A stretch of 34,812 bases of DNA from NCBI RefSeq assembly GCF_000308555.1, contig NZ_BAFY01000034.1:1-34812 (forward strand), in the 5' to 3' direction. Within the stretch, counting starts at the first letter, position 1. The number at the start of each line of letters is the position of its first letter. This document shows positions 22,383 through 29,744 of this stretch, one piece after another. The stretch comes from Nocardia cyriacigeorgica NBRC 100375 (GTDB lineage Bacteria > Actinomycetota > Actinomycetes > Mycobacteriales > Mycobacteriaceae). Both the position numbers and the translations under genes were made by a program. Below the pieces are notes generated by a model. That model did no database searches, was not told the origin of the DNA, and saw nothing but the letters and a program-made list of their open reading frames with translations.

Positions 22383-24877
22383 TGCTGCAAGTAACCAAGA
22401 CTCAGGTCGAGCAGTGGCAGCCGTGGAAGCTCTCGGAATGGGCCACACTGATCGAGACTCAGAGTCAGGCCTTCCAGGACCACCTTGGCCGCATGCGGAC
22501 CCACTTCACCGGCCTCAACGGCTCTTGGTCCGGCAAAGCTCATGACGCCGCGTACGACCGCATGGCGACCGAAGCTGATCAGGACAGGAAACTCGCTGAC
22601 GAAGTAGGTCAGCTGGTCACCGCGTTGCGAAATGCGGATGCCCGGATCAGCGGTGAGCGCCAGGCTCTCCTCGGCCGAGTGGCCGATGCGCAGGCACCAT
22701 ATTCGCTGGAGGGGCAGTCGATCATCATGACAGTCACCGACCAGTGGCAGGTGACGACAACGTCGACTTTCTCGGGCAAGCTTTCCACGGACGCCGTCAC
22801 CAAGCTTCAGGACGAGATCCGCAACCGCCAAACCGCGATCAACACAGCGTATTTCAGCTTTGCCAATGCCGTGACCGAAGCGAACCAGACGCTGGACACC
22901 GACGCGGGCGATATCCGCGCGAAGGGCGATCTCATTGGCAACGGACTCGAATCCGCCCCCGCCGGACAACTTACCGGTGAGCAAGGCAAACTCGACGGCG
23001 AAACGGTCGCCGACGGAAAGCTGTCGCCGGAGGAAATCGCACGCATTGCCGACAACCTCGGACGTGCGGGCCTCACACCTTCTCAACTGGATGCCATGGC
23101 TCGCGGCGAGGAGATCACAGTTCCGGCGTCCACCATGGAGTACCTGACCCAGTTCTATGACAAGGCTGGAAGGGACGGACTGATCGGTGTTTCCGAGCAG
23201 CTCCGGACCGACAACTCCGAGCCATCCCAGAGGCTGCGTCAAGAGCTGGCGAACGGGCTCCTCACCGTCTCTAACGACAAGGTCGTCGGCCGCGATCCCC
23301 GTACCGGAAAAGAGGACCGCGGCGGCTGGGAGAAGCTCAACCCCGAGGTCCGCGAGATCATCGGCACCAGGCCGGCGTTCGGGAAGGACACCCCGGACGG
23401 AAACACCCGCGACCTGCCCGACGACTACCGGCCTGAATGGCACAACGCCAAGAACCGCCAAGGCTGCCTGGAAGACTACCTGAACGACATGTCGCAGTTC
23501 AGTGATCTGCTCAGCAACGCCGGCGAAGGCTACGAGCCAGGTGCCCGCCTCGGCGTCGAAATGGCGCGGCAGGGCGCCCACCAAGGCTATCTGCTCGATA
23601 ATGGCGGTTACGGCGAATGGGTTAAGGTCTACTCCGGGGACGCCATCGGCATTCGGAACATGACCGAGGAAAGCGCTCAGAACTTCCTAGAAACAGGGAC
23701 GCGTAGCAAGGAAGCCTCGTACGCGCTGATCACCGGCAATGGAAGCCCGGAACTTTTCGGCAAGGACACACCTGGCCAGACGTACAACGAGTACAGCTTC
23801 GACAAGATGATCGGCCCTGCTCTTGGCCATCAGTGGAGCGACGACGGCGCGGCGATCGGCAACATGTTCAACTGGATTCAGGACGACGCCACCTCGCCGG
23901 ACACCCTGACCGCTACTCGTGCAGGCGAATCGGCATCGGCGCTCTCACGCTACATCGATAGCAATAAAGACTGGCTGATGAACATGGACGGCGATCGGAC
24001 CGCCTCACTGGGTGAGACGAACCCCCGAGCGCTACGCGCATTCGCTGATGCGCTGCAGCCGTACATTCCGAATCTCGCAGGTGTTAATCCGCAGCACTTG
24101 ACCACGGATGGATTCGAGTTGCCGCCGGAGGCAGTTAACGATCGAAGTCGGGCGATGGCGAAAGGAATCTTCGAGGTCATGAACACCGACAAAGACGTTG
24201 CTGAAGAATTCAATGCCAGCGCACTTCTTTCTGCTATGGACCTTCAAGAAGCGTGGGTCGACTCCGTTCTTGCGAACAAGCCAAATAACGCGCTCGCCGA
24301 TGGCTATGGGGCAATCCATGGAATAATCGATGCCGGTTTGACCGAGGAAGCGAACGACAGAACGCGCGATATGGCTGGCCAGGCCGCGAACGCACACGCA
24401 CGAAAGAGTGAAATATGGGACGCCGCAAAGGTTGCCCTGACAACGGGCATCAAATATGTTCCGGTCGTCGGTCCCGTTGCTGGCGATATGGCCGGTAACA
24501 TCGCCTCGCCCGCGATTGACGCTGCAAACACGGCTGTAAAGAACGCAACTCTGGGTGTCTATCTTGCTCCAGACCCGGCGTCACCGCAGTTAACCGAAGG
24601 TACCTCGCTGTCGCCAGGAAAGCAGATGTACCAGCTCGCGCAGGTACTCGAATCCAGGACGGGCCCTATCCCTCACGATCCAAGCTACGCTGGACTTTTT
24701 GACGCAAGTGGAAAACTCAAGGGATACGCGGAGCTCACCGATGGTGCAGGTATGTACGATAACGACCTTCGATCGCAGCTCCAGAATATCCTCGATAGCT
24801 ATCGAGGTGGTGCGCTGAGCACCCCACTGCAAAACTTCGGAATAATAAGCCAAGATGCGGAAATGGACGCGAGGTGA
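22382..24877 (+). CDS. Large WxG-containing T7SS effector, TPR_23-like
   Basis: An 831-residue protein. Residues 1-100 are helical with a WxG turn at Trp49 (LNGSWSGKAHDAAY), as in T7SS substrates. The middle part (EEIARIADNLGRAGLTPSQLDAMARGEE, then ASTMEYLTQFYDKAGRDGLIGVSEQL) resembles the 'TPR repeat region' proteins of M. tuberculosis such as Rv3899c and Rv2082. No nuclease, ADP-ribosyltransferase or peptidase motif was recognised at the C-terminus. The last quarter has a hydrophobic stretch (IKYVPVVGPVAGDMAGNIASPAIDAA). It starts at ATG 22382 after GAAGGA. Base composition changes within the gene: counted 60-base lines are 65% GC at 22501 and 47% at 24181. Confidence 0.82.
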   Translation: MLQVTKTQVEQWQPWKLSEWATLIETQSQAFQDHLGRMRTHFTGLNGSWSGKAHDAAYDRMATEADQDRKLADEVGQLVTALRNADARISGERQALLGRVADAQAPYSLEGQSIIMTVTDQWQVTTTSTFSGKLSTDAVTKLQDEIRNRQTAINTAYFSFANAVTEANQTLDTDAGDIRAKGDLIGNGLESAPAGQLTGEQGKLDGETVADGKLSPEEIARIADNLGRAGLTPSQLDAMARGEEITVPASTMEYLTQFYDKAGRDGLIGVSEQLRTDNSEPSQRLRQELANGLLTVSNDKVVGRDPRTGKEDRGGWEKLNPEVREIIGTRPAFGKDTPDGNTRDLPDDYRPEWHNAKNRQGCLEDYLNDMSQFSDLLSNAGEGYEPGARLGVEMARQGAHQGYLLDNGGYGEWVKVYSGDAIGIRNMTEESAQNFLETGTRSKEASYALITGNGSPELFGKDTPGQTYNEYSFDKMIGPALGHQWSDDGAAIGNMFNWIQDDATSPDTLTATRAGESASALSRYIDSNKDWLMNMDGDRTASLGETNPRALRAFADALQPYIPNLAGVNPQHLTTDGFELPPEAVNDRSRAMAKGIFEVMNTDKDVAEEFNASALLSAMDLQEAWVDSVLANKPNNALADGYGAIHGIIDAGLTEEANDRTRDMAGQAANAHARKSEIWDAAKVALTTGIKYVPVVGPVAGDMAGNIASPAIDAANTAVKNATLGVYLAPDPASPQLTEGTSLSPGKQMYQLAQVLESRTGPIPHDPSYAGLFDASGKLKGYAELTDGAGMYDNDLRSQLQNILDSYRGGALSTPLQNFGIISQDAEMDAR

Positions 24878-24899
24878 CGACTGCTGGTGGCTAACTGCG

Positions 24900-25466
24900 C
24901 TAGCCCAGCGCGGTGACGCTTTCGGTACGTTCGATCAATAGCTCAGCCGCCCTCGAGACCTGCTCGTCGGTCATCTCGAGAGATTTGTCGGCCGCTAGGA
25001 TCTGAAGCGAAACGTGCCAATTATCGACTGCGACCGCTAAGTCCAAACTGCCCTTTGATGAAGTAGATTCCTTGATCCGGTTATCTCGAATCCAAATATC
25101 GACGGAGTAACCCGGAAGCCGTTTATACCCTAGAACTTCACGCTGAGCTGCGTCAGGATGCACCACGTCACTCTGCGGTGATTCTAGGCCGACTATTGCG
25201 CGCACGGGATTGTCAAGCTTGCCTGCATAATTGCACGCCACGCTATCCAGGTCGGAAATCTTGGCATCAAGATTATCGGCTGATCTCAGGCTGACGTCAT
25301 TGATGGTCAAATCTTCTTGAAAGAATTTCAGGAAGGGTTCGCAAAACGCTCTGACCGAGGGGCCTTGAGTTGTGGGAGGATATTCCTTTGCGCATGCTGA
25401 TAACGTAGACAGTGCTGCTGTTTCGAGTATGATAACCGCAGCCGCTGCTAACCTGTGGCGGTTCAT
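24900..25466 (-). CDS. DUF3558-like lipoprotein (first of three)
   Basis: A 188-residue predicted lipoprotein. The signal peptide ends in the lipobox LSAC with Cys25. The mature part has two spaced cysteines (RAFCEPFLKFF and SVACNYAG) that could pair as in DUF3558 proteins, though the DPC motif of that family is absent, so it is a divergent member. The C-terminal helix (MTDEQVSRAAELLIERTES) is typical of the family. It is the last gene of a leftward run and ends 22 bp from the convergent effector gene. Base composition is unusually low in GC (43% in the line at 25081). The function is unknown. Confidence 0.82.
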   Translation of the reverse strand: MNRHRLAAAAVIILETAALSTLSACAKEYPPTTQGPSVRAFCEPFLKFFQEDLTINDVSLRSADNLDAKISDLDSVACNYAGKLDNPVRAIVGLESPQSDVVHPDAAQREVLGYKRLPGYSVDIWIRDNRIKESTSSKGSLDLAVAVDNWHVSLQILAADKSLEMTDEQVSRAAELLIERTESVTALG

Positions 25467-25528
25467 TCTGACCAGCCTTTCCTTTCAGGAGTACTGAAGG
25501 GGAATTCGGTGAACGAGAGTTATTGGGA

Positions 25529-26098
25529 TCACGAAATCAATCCCTCGATTCGGCTCGCCAGTGCGTCGATGTGCTGTTCCGCTTTCCAGTCGGTACACAC
25601 ATCGAGACACGCTAGCCTGACCATGAGAACCCCGTCGGGCCCTGGCATGACGATCATATGTCCGGATGCTCCATCCTCGAGTCGGAATCCTGTTCGATCG
25701 CCGATGGTTGCCGGGGGTGCTTCGGGATGTCGATCCTGCATCGTTTGAAAGGTCATATTCCCCGATTGAATCGACATGAATGCGACCGGAAATTCTATCT
25801 CATCCACCTTGTTCAAGCGGTTGAAAACGCATCCGATGAACATCTCATTGTCGGTAAAGTGAGTATGCCAGTCACGTCGTTGTCGAGTTTCGGGTTCGAA
25901 CCCGAATTCTTCTGGGATAGAATCATCGATTCGAAAGCATGGATCCCACTTGAACGATGTGTCCTCGGGTGTCGAAGGAAGCGAGACTTGAATAGCTATT
26001 TCGCTGCTGGTCGCTTCGTCGCATGCGATAGCGCCGGCGGATAAAGTCAGAATCCCTGCCATGAGGGCGAGGTATTTCCAGCTAACCCTTCGGATCAT
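25529..26098 (-). CDS. DUF3558 lipoprotein (second of three)
   Basis: A 189-residue DUF3558 protein with a signal peptide ending in the weak lipobox AIAC (Cys26). The family motif WDPCFRIDDS is followed by EEFGFEPETRQRRD, then FIGCVFNR as the second cysteine site and a late CLDVC. The C-terminal helix AEQHIDALASRIEGLI matches the usual end of the family. It lies 62 bp upstream of the first lipoprotein gene on the same strand. DUF3558 proteins are abundant in Nocardia and mycobacteria (LprA/LpqN-like neighbourhoods) and are thought to sit on the outer face of the membrane; the role is not known. Confidence 0.85.
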   Translation of the reverse strand: MIRRVSWKYLALMAGILTLSAGAIACDEATSSEIAIQVSLPSTPEDTSFKWDPCFRIDDSIPEEFGFEPETRQRRDWHTHFTDNEMFIGCVFNRLNKVDEIEFPVAFMSIQSGNMTFQTMQDRHPEAPPATIGDRTGFRLEDGASGHMIVMPGPDGVLMVRLACLDVCTDWKAEQHIDALASRIEGLIS

Positions 26099-26187
26099 TT
26101 GTTGCGGAGTCTCCCGTCACGCAGGGCTGTTGGCGGGGTGTGGTTCTAAGAGAACCGCAGCGTAGGCTGATTATTCGGAGGGGGTAG

Positions 26188-26793
26188 TCAACTTGTCGGC
26201 AAGGACGCCTCTAACTTGGCAGATATAGTGTCGATGCCATCGCAGGCCCGCTCAGTGGTAAATGCAGCGTTAACGCTTTTGGCGATGGACAGCGTGCCGT
26301 CCGGGCTCTCAATGATGACATGGCAGGAGCGAGCTGCGGTATTTTCGTATCTGATCGCGTTACGTCCACCAACGGATATTTCTGTGTACTTCCCCGATTC
26401 TCGGTCGCGGAATTCGTTCAGAGTTATGTTTGACGAGTCGATATCTAGTGTGCTTGTGGCGCGCATGGCGCCCCGAACTTCTTCCTTTCGGTCGAATGTG
26501 CAGCCCAAGAAAGAATATGTGTCGAATATCGAATCCCCTCGTCTTCTAGTGCGAGGATCGAAATCGATTTCGACGATGACGCTGTCTGTCAGCGACGTGC
26601 AAGGGTCGTACTGGACCGTTCTGCGCCCACCGTTATTGATCTGCACCGGTGGCGATGAGACGGGGGCGGCAAGGGTGGGGGCAGGAGTGGTGCTGCTCTG
26701 TTCTTCCGTGCCCGAAGTCGGGGAGTTGGCACATGCAGACAGGAGGGAACCCATGACCGCTGTGCTGAGTACGACATAGAAGACCTGCCTCAT
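26188..26793 (-). CDS. DUF3558 lipoprotein (third of three)
   Basis: A 201-residue DUF3558 lipoprotein with a clean lipobox LLSAC (Cys21). A Ser/Thr/Pro-rich spacer of about 35 residues follows, then the family motif YDPCTSLTDSVI, FDPRTRRRGD, and FLGCTFDR. A late cysteine pair (SCHVIIE and ERACDGI) may form a second disulfide. Its ATG overlaps the stop of the 132-residue helical protein by 4 bp, so the two are co-translated. A short inverted repeat (GGTTCT-aag-AGAACC, 26142-26156) lies just after its stop. Confidence 0.88.
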   Translation of the reverse strand: MRQVFYVVLSTAVMGSLLSACANSPTSGTEEQSSTTPAPTLAAPVSSPPVQINNGGRRTVQYDPCTSLTDSVIVEIDFDPRTRRRGDSIFDTYSFLGCTFDRKEEVRGAMRATSTLDIDSSNITLNEFRDRESGKYTEISVGGRNAIRYENTAARSCHVIIESPDGTLSIAKSVNAAFTTERACDGIDTISAKLEASLPTS

Positions 26794-27188
26794 GATTGCC
26801 CGCTATTGCCTGCGGCTTCGGCTGCGAATCGCAGTGCGTCGGCGTTGCGTTGATCTGCCTCTTCCGCGAGATTCGCGGCCCGCAAGCATGCGACTTGCAT
26901 GAGCATCGCACCCTCGATCAGCTTGTCCAGCACCGATATTCCATCTGCGGCTTTGTTGGAGAAGCCCTGAGTGAGCTGTTTTCCGGATTCGAAGCCGCCG
27001 AACCCGATCGGATCCAGCGCCTGATCGCGCAACTTGTTCCGGACATTTTGCAGACCTGCGATCATGTCGTCGTACTTCTGTACAGCTTGCCGAGCAACTT
27101 CCTCGTCGTACCTGATTACTCCGGCCGCCGCAGCTTGGCTGAAAGCTGCGATTTCTGTCTGGCCGTAGTCGATGCTGGCGCCCGTCAC
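26790..27188 (-). CDS. Small helical protein, probable T7SS-type substrate
   Basis: A 132-residue, mostly helical protein with two long helices (EEVARQAVQKYDDMIAGLQNVRNKLRD and GISVLDKLIEGAMLMQVACLRAANL) joined by a glycine-rich turn (PIGFGGFESG). That plan is like WXG100/EspC proteins, but no WxG and no YxxxD/E are present. GTG 27188 was chosen because GGGGG lies upstream and the conserved-looking region starts there. It is translationally coupled to the third DUF3558 lipoprotein, a pairing I recall as recurrent in Nocardia. The function is unknown; a secreted partner of the lipoprotein is one possibility. Confidence 0.75.
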   Translation of the reverse strand: MTGASIDYGQTEIAAFSQAAAAGVIRYDEEVARQAVQKYDDMIAGLQNVRNKLRDQALDPIGFGGFESGKQLTQGFSNKAADGISVLDKLIEGAMLMQVACLRAANLAEEADQRNADALRFAAEAAGNSGQS

Positions 27189-27281
27189 GATACCCCCATT
27201 CGATGGTCGATCTGCAAGGTTACCAGCAGCTCTCAAGCAGGGCATGCGGTTGAACGAGGCCAACTCGGCGTGGATGACCGG

Positions 27282-27653
27282 TCAGGCTGCGGCGAATTCG
27301 CCGCCGTGGATTCCGGCTGTAAACGCGGCCCACTCCTGGTGAGTGAAGGTGAGGGTTGTGTTGCCGGAGTGTAAGTGGACCCCGCGGGACGTCTGCTCAA
27401 TCCGGGGGAATGCCTGTCGGGATCGGGTGGACTTCCCCGCCACAGCTCCTATGAACGTTTCCCATTTGTCTGCCGACAGCGTGATTACAGGCTGTTCAGC
27501 CGGGTCGTTGGCGGGGTTGCGTAGGTACTTGCTATCCCGGATCAGGACCACGTCACCGTCGAACTTGACCTCCACGCAGTTTCCGCCACCGCCGTCGCCG
27601 CTTCGACTACTCTTTCGCCATCCATCAGCTAGCGCTGGTCCCGGGGTCGGCAT
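27282..27653 (-). CDS. DUF397 protein (BldB-like), duplicated domain
   Basis: A 123-residue protein. The first half is a standard DUF397 domain (WRKSSRSGDGGGGNCVEV, VVLIRDSKYL, LSADKWETFIGAV). The second half repeats the strand-strand-helix part in shorter form (GVHLHSGNTTLTFTHQEWAAFTAGI). ATG 27653 was chosen because GGAAGG precedes it; ATG 27668 has no site. In Streptomyces and Nocardia, DUF397 proteins pair with the XRE-DUF5753 regulators encoded next to them, as here with a 59-bp gap. The partner is thought to modulate DNA binding, by analogy with AbaA/WhiJ/BldB systems. Confidence 0.9.
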   Translation of the reverse strand: MPTPGPALADGWRKSSRSGDGGGGNCVEVKFDGDVVLIRDSKYLRNPANDPAEQPVITLSADKWETFIGAVAGKSTRSRQAFPRIEQTSRGVHLHSGNTTLTFTHQEWAAFTAGIHGGEFAAA

Positions 27654-27712
27654 TGCGTGACCTTCCATCTACTGGCATGAACAGGTCAAGCATACTCGGC
27701 TGCCACCTCGGG

Positions 27713-28558
27713 TTATCGGGACCATTTCTGCAGTTCAGCGATGGATTCCTCACGGTCGAGGGTCGCCTGTTCGAGGCGGTCGAAAGCTGCCACGAACCGT
27801 TTGATGCCATCATCTTCGACGTAGATCACGCCGGCGGGAGTCTCGATGCATGCCAGGTTCGGGTAGGGCTCGGGCATGTTGAACAGTTTGAATGAGCCGT
27901 CGGGTGCAGCGTGTGCGCCGAGCCGTTCGGGCAGTACGCGGATGTGAATGTTGGGGCGCAGCGCGACTTCTGCGAGGTGCTCGAGCTGCTCGGTCATGAC
28001 CCGATGTCCACCGACCGGGCGCCGCAGGACTGATTCGTCCAGGATTGCCGTGAACTGTGTCGGCCGGGGGAGGCTCAGGGTCTGCTGGCGCAGCATCCGG
28101 ACCTCGAGCCAGCGGTCCACCTGCTCGTCGGGCACGTCGGGATCAACGGCACGCATCACAGCCTCGGCATAGGCCGGAGTCTGCAGCAGGCCGGGCACCA
28201 CGATCGGATTGAATGATTTGATCTCAGCGGCACGGGCTTCGAGCCAGGCGTAGTCGACGATCGATGGGTCGACGTCCTTGGCGTAACCCTCCCACCAGCC
28301 CTTCTGCCAGACCTCCATGCTCAGCTTGCGGAGCGACGATCGGATGGGCTCGCTGGAAACTCCATACAGCGTCAGTAGTTCCTGGACATCGTTGTCGCGT
28401 GGTGGGTAGAGGCCGGCCTCGAATCTGCTGACCGTCGACGAGTCGCGATTGAGATACGCGGCGGCTTCTTTGAGGGTGAGCCCAGCAGCTTCGCGATACC
28501 GGCGCAGCTGCTGGCCGAGCCACTGAGCACGCAGCGTCGGTTCCGGTCGTGCTGCCAT
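27713..28558 (-). CDS. XRE-DUF5753 regulator (WhiJ-like)
   Basis: A 281-residue regulator with an N-terminal XRE helix-turn-helix (LGQQLRRYREAAGLTLKEAAAYLNRDSSTVSRFEAG). A DUF5753 domain follows, with YAWLEARAAEIKSFNPIVVPGLLQTPAYAEAV and ILDESVLRRPVGG. ATG 28558 is preceded by a strong ribosome binding site, GGAGGTGAGG. Together with the downstream DUF397 gene it forms a BldB/WhiJ-type pair, which in Streptomyces influences development and antibiotic synthesis. A perfect palindrome overlapping its -35 suggests autoregulation. It is divergent from the DUF4254 operon, which it may also control. Confidence 0.93.
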   Translation of the reverse strand: MAARPEPTLRAQWLGQQLRRYREAAGLTLKEAAAYLNRDSSTVSRFEAGLYPPRDNDVQELLTLYGVSSEPIRSSLRKLSMEVWQKGWWEGYAKDVDPSIVDYAWLEARAAEIKSFNPIVVPGLLQTPAYAEAVMRAVDPDVPDEQVDRWLEVRMLRQQTLSLPRPTQFTAILDESVLRRPVGGHRVMTEQLEHLAEVALRPNIHIRVLPERLGAHAAPDGSFKLFNMPEPYPNLACIETPAGVIYVEDDGIKRFVAAFDRLEQATLDREESIAELQKWSR

Positions 28559-28592
28559 GGAAGCCTCACCTCCGTGTCGAAGTCGTCAGCCG

Positions 28593-28620
28593 ACCTTACA
28601 ACTAATTAGGTGTCGTGCAA
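28593..28620 (-). promoter_or_regulatory. Promoter of the XRE-DUF5753 gene
   Basis: On the minus strand TTGCAC (28620-28615), a 16-nt spacer and TAAGGT (28598-28593) lie about 35 nt before ATG 28558. The -35 is one half of the palindrome at 28615-28628. Confidence 0.5.
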
Positions 28621-28628
28621 TATTGCAC
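28615..28628. promoter_or_regulatory. Perfect palindrome GTGCAATATTGCAC, probable operator
   Basis: A 14-bp perfect palindrome lies in the divergent gap between the XRE-DUF5753 gene and the DUF4254 gene. It overlaps the leftward -35. A half-site GGTGCA follows at 28634-28639. A rightward -10 candidate, TACGAT, lies at 28649-28654. Binding of the XRE protein is inferred from position only. Confidence 0.55.
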
Positions 28629-28745
28629 ACATGGTGCAGGATTGTGGCTACGATGCATGTGACGAACCGGGCCAAGATCGGAGAACAGCGTGGGGAACGG
28701 GGTTGCTCGACCGAAGGTTGGATCGCTGCGAGCGAGGTGGGTGCG

Positions 28746-29195
28746 ATGATCCCGCTCCCATCGAAGGACATGGTGCTGGAGGCGTGTGCGGGCATCGTCG
28801 TGCTCGAGCATCCGCTACTTCAAGCCGCGTATGAGCTGGCGAGCATGCATGAGGCGCGGATGGATTCGTCTCCGGACTGTTTCACCGAGATCGATAGGCA
28901 GCGTGGGGTGTTGATGCGGGCTATCGATCGCTGGGTGGCCGCGACAATCGTCCCTGCTCGTGGTGCGGCGTATCAGCACACCGAAACCGTTGGGGCAGTG
29001 ATCGATCGGATGGCGCAGCTGTCGGTTGCGGCGCGCGGGAGCATCGCGGCCGGTGCGCCGGATCGCGAGATGCGGGTGGCGTGGCAGCGGTTGGCTGAGT
29101 TGACGGTCGGATACACCGACCTGTCGTTCGAGATCTCGGCTGGTGTGCGCCGACTGCCCGACCTCACCGTGCCTGCCGCGGGAACCGTCGAGTGA
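28746..29195 (+). CDS. DUF4254 protein
   Basis: A 149-residue protein of the DUF4254 family as found in Nocardia. Hallmarks are LPSKDMVLEACAGI, HPLLQAAYELASMHE, EIDRQRGVLMRAIDRWV, HTETVGAVIDRMAQLSV and WQRLAELTVGYTDL. It is all helical and predicted to be cytoplasmic. ATG 28746 was chosen as the family start, with GAGGTGGG just upstream; the frame is open further upstream but without a better site. The function is unknown. In Nocardia the gene often lies close to XRE-DUF5753 regulators, as here in divergent orientation (recollection). Confidence 0.85.
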   Translation: MIPLPSKDMVLEACAGIVVLEHPLLQAAYELASMHEARMDSSPDCFTEIDRQRGVLMRAIDRWVAATIVPARGAAYQHTETVGAVIDRMAQLSVAARGSIAAGAPDREMRVAWQRLAELTVGYTDLSFEISAGVRRLPDLTVPAAGTVE

Positions 29196-29228
29196 GTTTC
29201 GAATAGACAACTAATGCAGGGGGTTTCG

Positions 29229-29501
29229 ATGTCGGACTACTTGGCCGCGCTTGCAGTCGCCGGACCTGTCGCCGTGCTATTGCTCGGCTTGATCTATGTC
29301 CTGCCCTACACCTTCGGTGATGATGAGCCGCCGATCCAGGCGCGGGCGCCGCGGATGTCGGTGCGAACGGCGCACGCCACCATGCGATCGCACCGCCGAT
29401 GCGGCATCGACAGCTGCCCGCACAAGCGGGATGCATACCAGACCCTTGTCGCGTTCGGGGTCATCAGGCCGGACGCCAGGGCCGAGCGGTACCTGCGGTG
29501 A
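29229..29501 (+). CDS. Small single-span membrane protein
   Basis: A 90-residue protein with one membrane helix at about residues 5-27 (AALAVAGPVAVLLLGLIYVL) and a basic cytoplasmic tail. The tail contains RRCGIDSCPHKRDAYQTLVAFG, where two cysteines and a histidine could bind a metal. ATG 29229 follows GGGGG at 29219-29223. It lies 33 bp after the DUF4254 gene on the same strand, and the next small gene overlaps its stop. No family is recognised. Confidence 0.72.
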   Translation: MSDYLAALAVAGPVAVLLLGLIYVLPYTFGDDEPPIQARAPRMSVRTAHATMRSHRRCGIDSCPHKRDAYQTLVAFGVIRPDARAERYLR

Positions 29502-29668
29502 CCGAGCCCGACGAGGAACCGCGGGCGTGGGTGCAGTGGGACGACGGGACGTGGTCGACGCTCGATGCGTACGGGATGCCCAGTGAGCGGCAGTCTCTCG
29601 ATGAGTTGTTCGACTCGTTCCGGAGAGGTTCGACAGCGAAGCGAGACACCGAGCCCGGATCTGACTGA
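29498..29668 (+). CDS. Very small acidic protein, coupled to the membrane protein
   Basis: A 56-residue protein whose GTG start overlaps the preceding stop by 4 bp (GTGA). It is acidic with several tryptophans in the first half (WVQWDDGTWSTLDAYG) and a helix-like second half (SLDELFDSFRRG). The codon choice and overlap suggest a real coupled gene. No family is recognised. Confidence 0.55.
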   Translation: MTEPDEEPRAWVQWDDGTWSTLDAYGMPSERQSLDELFDSFRRGSTAKRDTEPGSD

Positions 29669-29744
29669 TGTCCTGCGTCAGGTCTGGGCAACGCAGTGAT
29701 GCGCCGTAGGATTCTGCATCAGTGGATTGCGGGTGAGGAGTGGT

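Noticed and set aside
25483..25503. Possible hairpin CCTTTCAG-gagta-CTGAAGGG between two lipoprotein genes
   Set aside because: The stem has a mismatch in the relevant minus-strand RNA and no T-run follows.
24900..27188. Lipoproteins as classical immunity genes of a polymorphic toxin
   Set aside because: They are convergent with, not downstream of, the effector gene, and no toxin domain was recognised. Kept only as one hypothesis in the findings.
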